From assembly GCF_018448885.1 (NCBI RefSeq), contig NZ_RCWB01000022.1, positions 25,716 through 89,715 on the forward strand: a DNA stretch of 64,000 nucleotides. Reading direction: 5' to 3'. Shown piece by piece: positions 28,700 to 40,363 of this stretch. Source of the stretch: Photorhabdus caribbeanensis. Its GTDB lineage: Bacteria > Pseudomonadota > Gammaproteobacteria > Enterobacterales > Enterobacteriaceae. The notes under the pieces are model-generated. The model was given only the letters and a program-made list of their open reading frames with translations. It searched no databases and was not told the origin of the DNA. Within the stretch, counting starts at the first letter, position 1; each line of letters opens with the position of its first letter. Made by a program: the position numbers and the translations under genes.

Positions 28700-28758
28700 T
28701 TTTCTGCTGTTGCCAGCGAGGATAACTAAATAATTCCTTGAAAAAGAGATAATAAATT

Positions 28759-29208
28759 ATGGCAAAGATAGGTATTTTTGTTGGTACTGTTTATGGTAAC
28801 GCGCTTGCTGTTGCAGAAGAAGCACAGCAGATCCTTGAACAACAAGGTCATGATGTAGAAGTCTTTGAAGAAGGGGAGCTGGAACAGTGGCAATCCTATC
28901 TTGATCAAATGGTTTTAGTTATCACTTCAACTACCGGGCAAGGAGATTTGCCCGATAATATTCGGCCTCTTTACTATGCCTTGCGAGATGAACTGGGGTA
29001 TCAGCCAGAATTACGCTATGGCGTGATCGCCTTGGGTGATAGCAGTTACGAGAATTTTTGTGGTGGTGGTCGCGCTTTTGATGAGTTGCTACAAGAGCAA
29101 GGGGCAATAAGAATCGGTGAGGTTTTGATGGTGGATGCGGTGGAAGAAGCTGAACCGGAAGTTTTTGCTCAGTCTTGGATCAAGCAATGGGGAGAATTAT
29201 TTGAATAA
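28759..29208 (+). CDS. yqcA: Flavodoxin YqcA
   Basis: Short-chain flavodoxin of 149 residues, identical in length to E. coli YqcA. The FMN phosphate loop is [14 protein letters not shown], a second flavin loop contains [11 protein letters not shown], and [20 protein letters not shown] forms the third conserved region. A redox partner is not known with certainty. GAGATAA precedes the ATG. It is separated from truC by the transporter insertion, whereas in E. coli the genes adjoin. Confidence 0.94.
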   Translation: MAKIGIFVGTVYGNALAVAEEAQQILEQQGHDVEVFEEGELEQWQSYLDQMVLVITSTTGQGDLPDNIRPLYYALRDELGYQPELRYGVIALGDSSYENFCGGGRAFDELLQEQGAIRIGEVLMVDAVEEAEPEVFAQSWIKQWGELFE

Positions 29209-29214
29209 TCTCAA

Positions 29215-29250
29215 TACACCGCTTATACCAAATAAGATATAGGCGGTGTA
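29215..29250. terminator. Bidirectional terminator between yqcA and yaeH
   Basis: TACACCGCTTATA and TATAGGCGGTGTA form a 13-bp stem with one mismatch and a ten-base loop between the two convergent stop codons. Confidence 0.7.
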
Positions 29251-29265
29251 ATTAATAGAACCGTT

Positions 29266-29652
29266 TTATTTACGGGTCAGTTTTTCCAGATCGGCTTCAA
29301 TCTCGGCAATCTTGTTGGCAACAACGTGTTCAAGATGACGCAAGTCGTCGAGAATTTTGTGTTTCAAATCGACTTCTGCTTGGTCACGTTTGCAAATTTG
29401 ATCTAACTCTTCAATCACATAACGCAGGTTAGTGTTGATTTCGTTGATCTCTTTGTATCCTTGCTCTGTGTTGTTTGCAGTTACCGTCTTGCGTTGACGC
29501 GGATATTTGAATTTCACGCTTTTAGCAAAGAATTCACCTTTGTCCTTGCGGAAATAGATTTTCAGAATATCGTTGTTAGCTTCTTGACGCAGACTATAGC
29601 GGTCAATTTCTTCGGGATATGTGATCCCCAGACTCTTTAAGTTATCGTACAT
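29266..29652 (-). CDS. yaeH: DUF3461 family protein YaeH
   Basis: 128 residues, the same length as E. coli YaeH and very similar, starting [20 protein letters not shown] and ending [13 protein letters not shown]. The C-terminal third is predicted coiled coil. Function unknown. In E. coli yaeH lies beside dapD, as here. With yqcA on the other side, this marks the junction of two segments that are distant on the E. coli chromosome. Confidence 0.94.
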   Translation of the reverse strand: MYDNLKSLGITYPEEIDRYSLRQEANNDILKIYFRKDKGEFFAKSVKFKYPRQRKTVTANNTEQGYKEINEINTNLRYVIEELDQICKRDQAEVDLKHKILDDLRHLEHVVANKIAEIEADLEKLTRK

Positions 29653-29700
29653 AGCACCACCTTAAGGGTATTTTTCCCAGTAGGTTATTTTATGTGTCAT

Positions 29701-29776
29701 TTTGAATTCGGATTGTCGCCAAGCGCCTTACGTACTCTGTGTACGTTTCGGGTTGTGCGCGTTGTCCGCATTCAAA
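29701..29776. repeat. Imperfect palindromic repeat element, possible MITE-like sequence
   Basis: The ends TTTGAATTCGGATTG and (reverse complement) TTTGAATGCGGACAA are related, and the centre contains the perfect hairpin ACGTAC-TCTGT-GTACGT. The element lies between yaeH and the dapD terminator. It is not an ERIC or REP sequence that I recognise. Only one copy is seen in this window. Confidence 0.5.
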
Positions 29777-29828
29777 CTCCCTATATTAATAACACTGACT
29801 GAGGTCGGTAATGATGATAAAAAGCAAA

Positions 29829-29861
29829 AAAATAGCGGATTTATTTATTATCCGCTATTTT
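29829..29861 (-). terminator. Terminator after dapD
   Basis: AAATAGCGGAT and ATCCGCTATTT form an 11-bp stem with an AT loop six bases past the dapD stop, with A/T tracts on both sides, so it can work in both directions. Confidence 0.85.
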
Positions 29862-29866
29862 AAAGT

Positions 29867-30691
29867 TTAATCTATCGATCTAAGTAGTTCATTAATGCCC
29901 ACTTTTCCTCGTGTTTTGGCATCCACTTTTTTGACAATGACAGCACAATACAGGCTGTAACTACCATCTTTTGATGGGAGGTTGCCAGAGACAACAACAG
30001 AACCCGTAGGGACGCGACCATAATGGATTTCGCCTGTTTCACGATCATAGATTTTGGTGCTTTGACCGATATAGACACCCATTGAAATCACTGAACCTTC
30101 TTCGACAATCACACCTTCTACAATTTCAGAACGAGCGCCAATAAAGCAGTTGTCTTCAATGATGGTTGGATTAGCTTGCAATGGTTCCAATACGCCGCCG
30201 ATGCCGACACCACCGGATAAATGGACATTTTTACCAATTTGGGCACAGGAGCCGACTGTTGCCCAAGTATCTACCATTGTTCCTTCATCAACATAAGCGC
30301 CGATGTTGACATAGGAAGGCATCAGTACGCAGTTACGGGCAATATAAGCCCCTTGACGCGCTGCCGCAGGAGGCACGACACGAAAGCCCTCTTTTTCAAA
30401 TCTTGCCTGATCATAGTCAGAGAATTTCATCGGAACTTTATCGAAATAACGGCTTTCTGTGCCATCGATAATCTGATTTTCATTAATACGGAAAGAGAGC
30501 AGTACAGCCATTTTCAGCCATTGATGAGTGACCCACTGACCGTCAATTTTCTCTGCAACACGCAGTTTTCCACTATCCAGCAGATTGATGACTTGAGTAA
30601 CAGCATCACGTGTTTCATGGTTGACTGTTGTTGGAGTAAGCGTTGCGCGGTTTTCAAAAGCATTTTCAATAATGGATTGTAATTGCTGCAT
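29867..30691 (-). CDS. dapD: 2,3,4,5-tetrahydropyridine-2,6-dicarboxylate N-succinyltransferase
   Basis: Trimeric enzyme of lysine and meso-diaminopimelate synthesis that succinylates tetrahydrodipicolinate using succinyl-CoA. The left-handed beta-helix of hexapeptide repeats runs through about residues 105-240 ([40 protein letters not shown]). Length 274 equals E. coli DapD. AAGGAACC lies upstream of the ATG. Located between yaeH and glnD as in E. coli. Confidence 0.97.
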   Translation of the reverse strand: MQQLQSIIENAFENRATLTPTTVNHETRDAVTQVINLLDSGKLRVAEKIDGQWVTHQWLKMAVLLSFRINENQIIDGTESRYFDKVPMKFSDYDQARFEKEGFRVVPPAAARQGAYIARNCVLMPSYVNIGAYVDEGTMVDTWATVGSCAQIGKNVHLSGGVGIGGVLEPLQANPTIIEDNCFIGARSEIVEGVIVEEGSVISMGVYIGQSTKIYDRETGEIHYGRVPTGSVVVSGNLPSKDGSYSLYCAVIVKKVDAKTRGKVGINELLRSID

Positions 30692-30737
30692 TGCATCGGT
30701 TCCTTGGTTATCGTCCGAATCATGGGCTTATATTGAG

Positions 30738-33386
30738 TTATATTTTATCCTTTGGATTTAGGGTTGCTGTCAACCTTTCTGATAATTCTTCTCTGACTTT
30801 TTTATTTAATGCTTTGTGATCCTTATCGGCCAGAACAAAAAAGTCTTCAACACGTTCACCGATCGTGGTGATATGCGCACCATGTAGTGAAACCCCCATT
30901 TCGGCGAAAATATTACCGACTCTTGCCAGTAACCCCGGTTGATCCAAGGCAAATAGTTCCATATAGGTGCGTCGCTCGTTATGGGTAGGTAAGAAGGTCA
31001 CTTTTGTTGGTACGTTGAAGTGGCGCAGTTTGGTGGGTAATTTTCGTGTTTTCGGTGTCTTGGTATGAGGGTCCAGAACGACTTGTAAAAGTGCGTTACG
31101 TATTATTTCGTGGCGATCCAATGCTAAAGGATGACCATTGGGTTCCAGTACCACGAAAGTGTCCATTGTCATACCATCACGATTGGTAAATATTTGAGCA
31201 TTATGGACACTCAGGTTACGTCTATCCAGTTCGCCGACAACTGCCGCAAACAGGGAAGGACGATCTAAGCTCCAGATAAAAATTTCTGTACCGCCGCGGG
31301 TTGGCTTGGTGCTTATCAGTATCAGTGACTCTTGAGAATCATGTTGCACTAGATGACGGGCGTGCCAGGCAAGTTGTTTTGGTGTATGGCGAACGAAATA
31401 ATCTGCATGACAACGACTCCAGAGCTGATGAAGTTTCTGTTCGTTAATATTATCCTGGCGCAACAGAGCAAGCGCCTGAAAACGGTTGTGACGGATGCGT
31501 TCCCGAAAATCTGGCGTATTTCCCTGGCGTAATTGGTTCTCTGTAGAGAAATAGAGTTCCCGTAACAAGCTCTGTTTCCAACTATTCCATAGGTTGATAT
31601 TGGTTGCGCAGATATCAGCGACTGTCAGGCAGATCAGATAGCGTAACCGGGTTTCATTGAGGATTTGATGGGCAAATTGCTTGATGATTTCTGGGTCCTG
31701 AATATCTCGTCGTTGAGCTGTAACTGACATTAACAGATGATGACGAACCAGCCAGGCTACTAAATCAGCTTCTCGTGAGTTAAGTCCATGTTGCAGTGAA
31801 AACGCTAGCGCATCGTCAGCGCCAAGTTCAGAATGGTCGCCAGTACGCCCTTTGGCGATATCATGGAATAGTGCAGCAAGACGTAGCAGCTCAGGTTGAG
31901 GCAGACGAGGGTATAGCTCAACACAAAGTGGATGGGCTGGACGATTGTTCTCATTGGCGAAACTTTCCAGTTTTCTCAGTACGCGGATGGTATGTTCATC
32001 GACGGTATAGGCGTGAAACAGATCAAACTGCATCTGACCGACGATATTGCCCCAAAGCGGCGTATAAGCGCCAAGAACACTGTGACGATGCATAGGCACA
32101 AATGCGCTTTCAACCGCTCTAGGGTGACGTAGGATATCCATAAAGATTTGGCGAGCTTCAGGTAATTCACACAACGGCTGAGACAGGTTGCGCCGTGCAT
32201 AACGGAGGTGGCGCAACGTAGTAGAATAAATGCCTTGAACTTCCTCATACTCTGCCATGCGATGAAACATCCGCATAATAGCTGCGGGTTCTTTGATAAA
32301 TAGATTTTCATCGATGAGATCAATCAGTTGCCCCCGTAGTTGGAATTCACTATCCAGAGGACGAGATTTTTCATTGGTTTCCAGTGCCAGAATAGCTTCA
32401 TCAAACAGTTGCAGTAGCATATTGTTGAGTTCGCTAACACGGCGCGTCATTCGGTAGAAATCTTTCATCATTCGTTCTACCGGTTGATTACGCTCCCCTT
32501 GATAACCTAATAATTGAGCAATACTGAACTGGCGATCAAATAACAGACGGTTATCATAACGATTGACTATCAGGTGAAGGGCAAAGCGGATCCGCCAAAG
32601 GAAACTTTGGCATTCATTTAATTCATTACGCTCTTCTGCTGTTAGGAAACCAAAGTCGACCATTTCATCTATGGAGGTTGCACCAAAATGGCGACGGGCA
32701 ACCCACAGTAGGGTATGAATGTCTCGCAACCCTCCGGGGCTGCTTTTGATATCAGGTTCCAGATTATAGCTTGTACTGTGATAGCGCTGATGGCGTTCAT
32801 GTTGTTCGACAATTTTGGCATTAAAGAAGTCAGTAGAAGGCCAAAAACCATCATTGAAGGTATGTTGCTGTAACCGAAGAAAAATCGCTGGATCGCCACA
32901 AATTAACCGCGATTCGATTAAATTCGTCGCAATAGTTAGATCTGACAGTCCTTCCAGTAAGCACTCTTCAAGTGTGCGAACACTGTGGCCGACTTCCAGT
33001 CGGATATCCCATAATAAAGTGATAAATTGTCCAACATTCTGAGCTTGAGGCGGAGTGAGCGGTTGTTCGCTGAGTATCAGCACGTCAATATCAGATAGTG
33101 GATGCAGTTCCCGTCGACCATACCCACCGACGGCAATCAATGAAAGTGATGAAATTTTATCAAATCCGTAGGCATACCATAGCTGTTGTAATAACTGGTC
33201 TATGTAATCACTGCGTGCAGAGATCAAGGCTTCTGCGGAAATACCCGCTTTAAATGCATGTTCCAGCCAAAGCTGAAATTCTTCGAGGTGCTGTTTCAGC
33301 ACGGGGTAGCGCAGCTCTTCACTAGAAAAATCAGAGGGAGACAGCGGCGGGATAGGGGCTTGAATTGTGGAGATATCTGCTGGCAT
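30738..33386 (-). CDS. glnD: Bifunctional uridylyltransferase/uridylyl-removing enzyme GlnD
   Basis: Senses glutamine and adds or removes UMP on the PII proteins GlnB and GlnK, controlling nitrogen assimilation. The nucleotidyltransferase motif [15 protein letters not shown] is at residues 87-101. An HD domain ([20 protein letters not shown]) carries the uridylyl-removing activity, and two C-terminal ACT domains (around [20 protein letters not shown] and [20 protein letters not shown]) sense glutamine. I start at [12 protein letters not shown], giving 882 residues (E. coli 890); an upstream frame extension of 37 codons has no homology and no better ribosome binding site. Confidence 0.95.
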   Translation of the reverse strand: MPADISTIQAPIPPLSPSDFSSEELRYPVLKQHLEEFQLWLEHAFKAGISAEALISARSDYIDQLLQQLWYAYGFDKISSLSLIAVGGYGRRELHPLSDIDVLILSEQPLTPPQAQNVGQFITLLWDIRLEVGHSVRTLEECLLEGLSDLTIATNLIESRLICGDPAIFLRLQQHTFNDGFWPSTDFFNAKIVEQHERHQRYHSTSYNLEPDIKSSPGGLRDIHTLLWVARRHFGATSIDEMVDFGFLTAEERNELNECQSFLWRIRFALHLIVNRYDNRLLFDRQFSIAQLLGYQGERNQPVERMMKDFYRMTRRVSELNNMLLQLFDEAILALETNEKSRPLDSEFQLRGQLIDLIDENLFIKEPAAIMRMFHRMAEYEEVQGIYSTTLRHLRYARRNLSQPLCELPEARQIFMDILRHPRAVESAFVPMHRHSVLGAYTPLWGNIVGQMQFDLFHAYTVDEHTIRVLRKLESFANENNRPAHPLCVELYPRLPQPELLRLAALFHDIAKGRTGDHSELGADDALAFSLQHGLNSREADLVAWLVRHHLLMSVTAQRRDIQDPEIIKQFAHQILNETRLRYLICLTVADICATNINLWNSWKQSLLRELYFSTENQLRQGNTPDFRERIRHNRFQALALLRQDNINEQKLHQLWSRCHADYFVRHTPKQLAWHARHLVQHDSQESLILISTKPTRGGTEIFIWSLDRPSLFAAVVGELDRRNLSVHNAQIFTNRDGMTMDTFVVLEPNGHPLALDRHEIIRNALLQVVLDPHTKTPKTRKLPTKLRHFNVPTKVTFLPTHNERRTYMELFALDQPGLLARVGNIFAEMGVSLHGAHITTIGERVEDFFVLADKDHKALNKKVREELSERLTATLNPKDKI

Positions 33387-33520
33387 AAGTATAAACCTAT
33401 GAGAAAGGCGAATCATAATGGCCAGATTACTGAGAAAGTAGGGTGCTAAACAAGGGGATATTGCAGAGAAGGGAGATGCCTTGCATGATTTCAGCAAGGC
33501 TTCGTAGTTTGCTGTTTTAG

Positions 33521-34318
33521 TTATTCATTTACCAAGACTGCGGAAAGGGTTGGTTCTTCTTCTTTACGCAATGTCATGATTTCACAGCCGTTATTAGTAA
33601 CAACAATGGTATGTTCATACTGCGCAGACAGGCTGCGGTCCTTCGTTTTGACTGTCCAGCCATCTTTCATGGTACGGATGCGGTAGTCACCGGTGTTAAC
33701 CATTGGTTCAATAGTGAAAGCCATACCTTTTTGCAGAACAACACCACCATCATCGGCATCATAGTGCAGTACTTGTGGTTCCTCATGGAAGCCTTCGCCG
33801 ATGCCATGACCGCAATATTCTCGGACCACAGAAAAATCGTTAGCTTCAACAAATTGTTGGATGGCTCTACCAAGGGTGCGCAGGCGAATACCGGGTTTCA
33901 CCATTTTCAAGGCCAGATAGAGGCTTTCCTGAGTGATGCGGCATAGGCGCTCACCCTGAATGGTTGGTTTACCAACAATGAACATTTTTGATGTGTCACC
34001 GTGGAAGCCCTCTTTAATGACAGTCACATCGATATTAACAATATCGCCATCTTTCAATGCCTTATCATCACTAGGGATACCATGACACACTACGTCATTA
34101 ACAGAAATACAAACGGATTTTGGGAAGCCATGATAACCAAGGCAGGCAGAGACAGCCTGTTGTTTATGGGTAATGTGATCGTGACAGATACGATCTAATT
34201 CACCTGTTGTTACACCGGGTTTGACGTAAGGTTCAATAATTTCCAACACTTCTGCCGCCAATCGACCGGCGACGCGCATTTTTTCAATATCTTCAGAGGT
34301 TTTAATTGAGATTGCCAT
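33521..34318 (-). CDS. map: Type I methionine aminopeptidase
   Basis: Removes the initiator methionine from nascent proteins. The metal ligands expected for the family are present: two aspartates in [21 protein letters not shown], the histidine in [13 protein letters not shown] and glutamates in FTIEPMVN and QYEHTIVV. Length 265 (E. coli 264). Transcribed divergently from rpsB, as in E. coli. Initiator tRNA genes elsewhere in the window act at the opposite end of the same process. Confidence 0.97.
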   Translation of the reverse strand: MAISIKTSEDIEKMRVAGRLAAEVLEIIEPYVKPGVTTGELDRICHDHITHKQQAVSACLGYHGFPKSVCISVNDVVCHGIPSDDKALKDGDIVNIDVTVIKEGFHGDTSKMFIVGKPTIQGERLCRITQESLYLALKMVKPGIRLRTLGRAIQQFVEANDFSVVREYCGHGIGEGFHEEPQVLHYDADDGGVVLQKGMAFTIEPMVNTGDYRIRTMKDGWTVKTKDRSLSAQYEHTIVVTNNGCEIMTLRKEEEPTLSAVLVNE

Positions 34319-34527
34319 GAAACTTGTCCATTCAAGGCCAGCGAATCTGCTGGCTGTATGTTTTTCAACAAGGAAAAAATTATTGAACTAATGGTATCAG
34401 CCTACAGAATATCTGCCAATAACAGTTGGCGGCCCTATTTCCCTCGCTACCTTTTTGCCTATCAAGAATACCTTTCGTCACCCTGCCTTTCTTTTCACAT
34501 TGAGCTATCAGAAAATGGCAACAAAAG

Positions 34528-34557
34528 TTGGTGTCTTAGGTGGGTTTATGATATAAA
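34528..34557 (+). promoter_or_regulatory. rpsB promoter
   Basis: TTGGTG and TATAAA are separated by 18 bases and followed by a GC-rich discriminator (GCGCGCC), the pattern of growth-rate controlled ribosomal promoters. It gives a leader of about 185 nt. Confidence 0.6.
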
Positions 34558-34564
34558 GCGCGCC

Positions 34565-35475
<911 letters not shown>

Positions 35476-35530
35476 TAAGGCAAGCTCATTATTGAGCCCT
35501 TATTAACCAGGTATTGAAATATATTGGTTA

Positions 35531-35554
35531 GGGGGCCTGTTATGGCCCCCTTTT
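35531..35554 (+). terminator. Attenuator-like hairpin between rpsB and tsf
   Basis: GGGGGCC and GGCCCCC form a stem with a six-base loop, followed by TTTT. An intercistronic terminator of this kind is present in E. coli and reduces tsf relative to rpsB transcription. Confidence 0.8.
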
Positions 35555-35624
35555 ACGTATCTAATATAAGAACTATCCATGCGGAATACTCTCTTCCTGC
35601 GGGATACATCGAGGAATAAAACAA

Positions 35625-36476
35625 ATGTCTGGAATTACCGCTGCTTTGGTAAAAGAACTGCGTGAGCGTACTGGCGCAGGTATGATGGAATGTAAAAAAG
35701 CGCTGGTTGAAGCTAATGGTGATATCGAGTTAGCGATTGACAACATGCGTAAATCAGGTCAAGCGAAAGCGGCCAAGAAGGCTGGCCGTGTTGCTGCTGA
35801 AGGTATCATCCTGGCGGAAGTGGCTGCTGATGGCAAATTCGGCGCTTTGGTTGAGCTGAACTGTGAAACTGACTTCGTTGCTAAAGATGCTGGCTTCATG
35901 GCTTTCGGTAAAGAAGTTATGGCGGCAGTATTGGCTGATAAAACCTCTGATATTGAAACGCTGAAAGCTAAGTTCGAAGAACAGCGTACTGCACTGGTTG
36001 CTAAAATCGGTGAAAACATCAATATTCGTCGCGTTTCTGTATTAGAAGGCGAACAACTGGGTACTTATCTGCATGGTGCGCGTATCGGTGTTCTGGTTGC
36101 GGCTGAAGGCGCTAATGAAGAGCTGATTAAGCATGTGGCTATGCACATCGCTGCAAGCAAGCCAGAATATGTTAACCCAAGCGATGTACCTGCTGATGTG
36201 GTTGAGCGTGAGCACCAAATCCAACTGGATATCGCAATGCAGTCTGGTAAGCCACGTGAAATCGCAGAGAAAATGGTTTCTGGCCGTATGAATAAATTCA
36301 CCGGCGAAATCTCTCTGACAGGTCAGAATTTCGTGATGGATCCGAGCAAAACAGTTGGCGATCTGTTGAAAGAAAACAACGCTAAAGTGACCAGCTTCAT
36401 CCGTTATGAAGTGGGTGAAGGTATTGAAAAAGTTGAGACTGATTTCGCAGCAGAAGTTGCTGCAATGAGTAAATAG
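35625..36476 (+). CDS. tsf: Elongation factor Ts
   Basis: Guanine nucleotide exchange factor for EF-Tu. It starts [20 protein letters not shown] and has the EF-Ts signature [20 protein letters not shown]. The core contains the TDFVAK loop that contacts EF-Tu. Length 283 equals E. coli EF-Ts. Preceded by GAGGAA at a good distance and followed by an intrinsic terminator. Confidence 0.98.
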   Translation: MSGITAALVKELRERTGAGMMECKKALVEANGDIELAIDNMRKSGQAKAAKKAGRVAAEGIILAEVAADGKFGALVELNCETDFVAKDAGFMAFGKEVMAAVLADKTSDIETLKAKFEEQRTALVAKIGENINIRRVSVLEGEQLGTYLHGARIGVLVAAEGANEELIKHVAMHIAASKPEYVNPSDVPADVVEREHQIQLDIAMQSGKPREIAEKMVSGRMNKFTGEISLTGQNFVMDPSKTVGDLLKENNAKVTSFIRYEVGEGIEKVETDFAAEVAAMSK

Positions 36477-36490
36477 TCTTAATTTTTACA

Positions 36491-36518
36491 AACAGGGCCG
36501 CCAAATGGCGGTTCTGTT
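36491..36518 (+). terminator. Terminator after tsf
   Basis: AACAGGGCCGCC and GGCGGTTCTGTT form a 12-bp stem (two G-U pairs) with an AAAT loop and a following T run. Confidence 0.88.
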
Positions 36519-36630
36519 TTATCTAGTCTAAACTGCCTGCTTCCAGTAGGCGTTGAGTTTTAGCATCTGGTCAGAATGACCCGGATGTATGTAAATCCCC
36601 AATATACTTTTCTGCTTAGGACAGAACATC

Positions 36631-37359
36631 ATGGCAACCAATGCAAAACCCGTATATCAGCGTATCCTGCTTAAACTCAGTGGCGAAGCCCTGCAAGGTG
36701 CAGAAGGTTTTGGTATAGATGCCAGCGTTTTAGATCGCATGGCTCAGGAGATCAAAGAACTGGTTGAGTTAGGCGTACAGGTCGGTGTCGTCATTGGCGG
36801 TGGTAATCTGTTTCGTGGTGCTGGCTTGGCAGAAGCAGGAATGAACCGTGTAGTCGGCGACCACATGGGCATGTTGGCAACAGTAATGAATGGTCTGGCA
36901 ATGCGGGATGCATTACACCGCGCCTATGTGAACGCCCGTCTAATGTCTGCAATTCCTTTAAATGGCGTTTGCGATAACTATAGTTGGGCAGAAGCGATTA
37001 GTTTGTTACGTCATGGTCGTGTTGTTATTTTCTCTGCGGGTACCGGCAATCCGTTCTTTACTACAGATTCGGCAGCGTGTTTGCGTGGTATTGAGATTGA
37101 AGCAGATGTTGTGCTAAAAGCAACTAAAGTAGATGGTGTTTACTCGGCTGATCCGGCTAAAGATTCAGAAGCGGTATTGTTCGATAAGCTCTCTTATCAG
37201 CAGGTATTAGAGCGTGAATTGAAAGTTATGGATTTGGCGGCATTCACTCTGGCTCGTGATCATAGCTTACCCATTCGCGTATTTAACATGAATAAGCCGG
37301 GGGCGTTACGTCGTGTGGTGATGGGGGAAAATGAAGGTACCCTGATTTCTCATGAGTAA
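36631..37359 (+). CDS. pyrH: Uridylate kinase
   Basis: Phosphorylates UMP to UDP; a hexameric amino-acid-kinase-fold enzyme activated by GTP and inhibited by UTP. Conserved parts are [13 protein letters not shown] near the N-terminus, [20 protein letters not shown], and [20 protein letters not shown]. Length 242 (E. coli 241). Located between tsf and frr as in E. coli; it has its own leader and start region after the tsf terminator. Confidence 0.97.
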   Translation: MATNAKPVYQRILLKLSGEALQGAEGFGIDASVLDRMAQEIKELVELGVQVGVVIGGGNLFRGAGLAEAGMNRVVGDHMGMLATVMNGLAMRDALHRAYVNARLMSAIPLNGVCDNYSWAEAISLLRHGRVVIFSAGTGNPFFTTDSAACLRGIEIEADVVLKATKVDGVYSADPAKDSEAVLFDKLSYQQVLERELKVMDLAAFTLARDHSLPIRVFNMNKPGALRRVVMGENEGTLISHE

Positions 37360-37478
37360 TGTTCAAAGACACCAGAGATGTTTGGCGGTATGATGAGTCG
37401 CCTGATACGCCAAATTTAACAAATCATGGCCATAATGACTTATGGCTTGAAAACAACCAGTTCCCAAGGGTTTGTAAC

Positions 37479-38036
37479 GTGATTAATGAAATCAAAAAAG
37501 ACGCACAAGACCGTATGGAAAAGAGCGTCGAAGCACTTAAAAACCAAATTAGCAAGATTCGTACTGGCCGAGCTTCTCCTAGTCTGCTGGATGGTATCAC
37601 TGTTGAGTATTATGGTGCGCCAACGCCTTTGCGTCAGCTTGCTAACGTTGTCGCTGAGGATGCACGTACCCTGGCTATCACGGTATTTGATCGTACTATA
37701 ACGCCGGCGATTGAAAAGGCAATCATGGCTTCTGATTTAGGGCTGAATCCATCTTCTGCGGGGACAACAATCCGTGTTCCTTTGCCTCCATTGACAGAAG
37801 AGCGCCGTAAAGATTTGATTAAGCTGGTTCGTGGCGAAGCTGAGCAGGGGCGTGTCTCTGTGCGTAATATTCGTCGTGATGCTAACGACAAAATCAAAGC
37901 GCTGTTGAAAGACAAAGAGATCAGTGAAGATGATGAGCGTCGTGCGCAGGATGATATTCAAAAGCTGACGGATAATTTCATCAAAAAAGTTGATGAAGCT
38001 TTGACGAAGAAAGAAGAAGAACTGATGGAGTTCTAA
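37479..38036 (+). CDS. frr: Ribosome recycling factor
   Basis: Splits post-termination ribosomes together with EF-G. I start at a GTG that gives (M)[19 protein letters not shown], which aligns with the E. coli start and yields exactly the usual 185 residues; AAGGG lies nine bases upstream. Conserved segments are [35 protein letters not shown] and [20 protein letters not shown]. An open frame continues upstream to pyrH but is read-through with no homology. Confidence 0.96.
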   Translation: MINEIKKDAQDRMEKSVEALKNQISKIRTGRASPSLLDGITVEYYGAPTPLRQLANVVAEDARTLAITVFDRTITPAIEKAIMASDLGLNPSSAGTTIRVPLPPLTEERRKDLIKLVRGEAEQGRVSVRNIRRDANDKIKALLKDKEISEDDERRAQDDIQKLTDNFIKKVDEALTKKEEELMEF

Positions 38037-38056
38037 TCTCTTTCATGCGATACATC

Positions 38057-38086
38057 AGCGCTGCTATCGTGCGGCGCTATTTTTTT
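38057..38086 (+). terminator. Terminator after frr
   Basis: AGCGCTGC and GCGGCGCT form an 8-bp stem (one G-U pair) with loop TATCGT, followed by an A and a run of T. Confidence 0.85.
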
Positions 38087-38178
38087 ATTCGGCATTTCTC
38101 TGAAGTCATGAGCGTTCATAGCCAGGCAAATCAGACAAGTATCAATACACACCAAATAAAACAATTCAGAGCATCAGT

Positions 38179-39375
38179 ATGAAAAGGTTGACCATTCTTG
38201 GTTCCACAGGTTCGGTAGGCAAAAGTACACTTACTGTAGTTCGCAATAATCCTGATAAATTTAAAGTAACAGCGCTTGCCGCTGGAAAAAATATCCAGGT
38301 TATGGCTGAACAATGTCTGGAATTTCGGCCTCAATATGCTGCGATGGCGGACGAAGTTTCCGCAAAAGAGTTGCGTCAGTTGCTCATTGAACAAGGTTGT
38401 AAAACTGAGGTATTTTTCGGGGAACAGGCTGCGTGTGATTTAGCTGCTTTGAATGATGTTGATCAGGTGATGTCTGGGATTGTTGGTGTTGCTGGTTTAT
38501 TGCCAACGTTGGCTGCTATCCGAGCGGGTAAACAGATTTTACTTGCTAATAAAGAGTCGCTAATTACCAGCGGCCGGTTCTTTATGGATGCGGTGGCGAA
38601 ACATAATGCTCAATTATTACCCATTGACAGTGAACATAATGCCATTTTCCAGAGCTTACCTGAAATCATACAGCGAAACCTTGGGCGCGAAGATCTAAAA
38701 CAGCATGGAATTGCTAATATCATTCTGACAGGATCTGGCGGGCCTTTTCGTCATACTCCTTTGGATCAATTGGTTTTTGTTACACCGGACCAGGCTTGTG
38801 CTCATCCGAATTGGTCGATGGGGCGTAAAATTTCGGTAGATTCTGCGACAATGATGAATAAGGGGTTGGAATATATTGAGGCGTGTTGCCTGTTCAATGC
38901 ATCTGCGGCGGAAATGGAAGTGGTAATTCATCCTCAATCGGTTATTCACTCTATGGTTCGTTATCAGGATGGCAGCGTTATTGCTCAATTAGGAACGCCG
39001 GATATGTGTACACCAATTGCCTATGCAATGGCGTATCCAAATCGTATTGCTTCTGGTGTTGAACCTCTTGATTTTTATTCTTTGGGTACACTGACGTTCT
39101 CGAAACCAGATTATGAACGGTATCCGTGCTTGAAACTGGCTATTGAAGCTTGTCACGCAGGTCAGGCTGCAACGACAGCCTTAAATGCAGCGAATGAAGA
39201 GATCGTTAAGGTTTTTTTACAAAATGGAATCTCTTTCACAGATATTGCAATTATAAACCGGCAGGTTGTAGAAAAACTAAATTTGCCGGAACCTCAGAGC
39301 ATTGAGGAAGTCTTACAGATTGATAATCTCGCAAGAGATTTGGCTATGAAGACTATTCGTTCATTTATCAGATAG
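38179..39375 (+). CDS. dxr: 1-deoxy-D-xylulose 5-phosphate reductoisomerase
   Basis: Second enzyme of the MEP isoprenoid pathway, NADPH and divalent metal dependent, the target of fosmidomycin. The NADPH-binding motif [17 protein letters not shown] is at the N-terminus. [25 protein letters not shown] and the flexible loop [20 protein letters not shown] surround the active site. Length 398 equals E. coli Dxr. Its product feeds UppS, encoded next. Confidence 0.97.
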   Translation: MKRLTILGSTGSVGKSTLTVVRNNPDKFKVTALAAGKNIQVMAEQCLEFRPQYAAMADEVSAKELRQLLIEQGCKTEVFFGEQAACDLAALNDVDQVMSGIVGVAGLLPTLAAIRAGKQILLANKESLITSGRFFMDAVAKHNAQLLPIDSEHNAIFQSLPEIIQRNLGREDLKQHGIANIILTGSGGPFRHTPLDQLVFVTPDQACAHPNWSMGRKISVDSATMMNKGLEYIEACCLFNASAAEMEVVIHPQSVIHSMVRYQDGSVIAQLGTPDMCTPIAYAMAYPNRIASGVEPLDFYSLGTLTFSKPDYERYPCLKLAIEACHAGQAATTALNAANEEIVKVFLQNGISFTDIAIINRQVVEKLNLPEPQSIEEVLQIDNLARDLAMKTIRSFIR

Positions 39376-39505
39376 TCTTGGATTGGCAAATGGGTATTTG
39401 TCCGCATTTTTACCTGATGGTATAGTTTGCGTATAACTGTTGGTTGATATAATTAACGGTCCAGATTTTGGAAGTTCTCTTCCAGATAATTAGGCTTTTA
39501 CCCGG

Positions 39506-39532
39506 GCCGTGGATACCAGACACGGCTTTTTT
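39506..39532 (+). terminator. Terminator after dxr
   Basis: GCCGTG and CACGGC form a 6-bp stem with a nine-base loop, followed by six T. Upstream Cs and Gs may extend the stem weakly. Confidence 0.75.
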
Positions 39533-39589
39533 ATGTTTGGATGCCTGAATTTGTAAGAGAATTACCCTGACCAGTAAAGGATTAATTGA

Positions 39590-40354
39590 GTGATATTATC
39601 CAGCAATCATCATCAAAGCGATTTATCGTCATTATTACCTAAACACGTTGCTATTATTATGGATGGTAACGGCCGTTGGGCAAAGAAACGAGGGAAATTA
39701 AGAGCTTTTGGTCATCGTGCGGGGATTAAAGCGGTACGGAGTGCGGTGAGTTTCTCGGCTAAACATAAAATAGAGTCATTGACGCTATACGCTTTCAGTA
39801 GTGAAAACTGGAATCGGCCGGAGCAAGAAGTCAGTTCTTTAATGGAATTATTTATTTTTGCACTAGATAGCGAAGTCAAAAGCTTACATAAGCATAATAT
39901 TAGATTATCTGTTATTGGTGATATCAGCCGGTTCAGTGAGCGTTTACAGGATCGCATCCGTCGCTCAGTTAAGTTGACTGCTAATAATACGGGGCTGCAA
40001 CTTAATATTGCTGCAAATTATGGTGGTCGTTGGGATATTGTTCAAAGTGTTCAGAAAATTGCTCGGCAGATTAAAGATAATGCCCTCGAACCACAGGATA
40101 TTACTGAAGAATTAGTTAATAATTATATGAATCTAAGCCAGCAGCCTCAGGTTGATTTAGTCATCAGAACCGGAGGTGAGCATCGTATCAGTAATTTTCT
40201 GTTATGGCAGATAGCTTATGCAGAATTCTATTTTACCGATATACTTTGGCCTGATTTTGATGAAACCGTTTTTGAAGGTGCAATTAATGCCTTTGCTAAA
40301 AGAGAACGCCGGTTTGGCGGAACAATACCAGACGATGCCGATATGGGATCATAG
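39590..40354 (+). CDS. uppS: Undecaprenyl diphosphate synthase
   Basis: Cis-prenyltransferase that condenses eight isopentenyl diphosphates on farnesyl diphosphate to make the lipid carrier for peptidoglycan and O antigen. The catalytic aspartate is in [17 protein letters not shown], followed by [11 protein letters not shown], and the C-terminal signature is [19 protein letters not shown]. The GTG start (AAGGA upstream) gives MILSSNHH and 254 residues (E. coli 253). Ten bases before cdsA, so co-transcribed with it. Confidence 0.96.
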   Translation: MILSSNHHQSDLSSLLPKHVAIIMDGNGRWAKKRGKLRAFGHRAGIKAVRSAVSFSAKHKIESLTLYAFSSENWNRPEQEVSSLMELFIFALDSEVKSLHKHNIRLSVIGDISRFSERLQDRIRRSVKLTANNTGLQLNIAANYGGRWDIVQSVQKIARQIKDNALEPQDITEELVNNYMNLSQQPQVDLVIRTGGEHRISNFLLWQIAYAEFYFTDILWPDFDETVFEGAINAFAKRERRFGGTIPDDADMGS

Positions 40355-40363
40355 GAGGAACTC

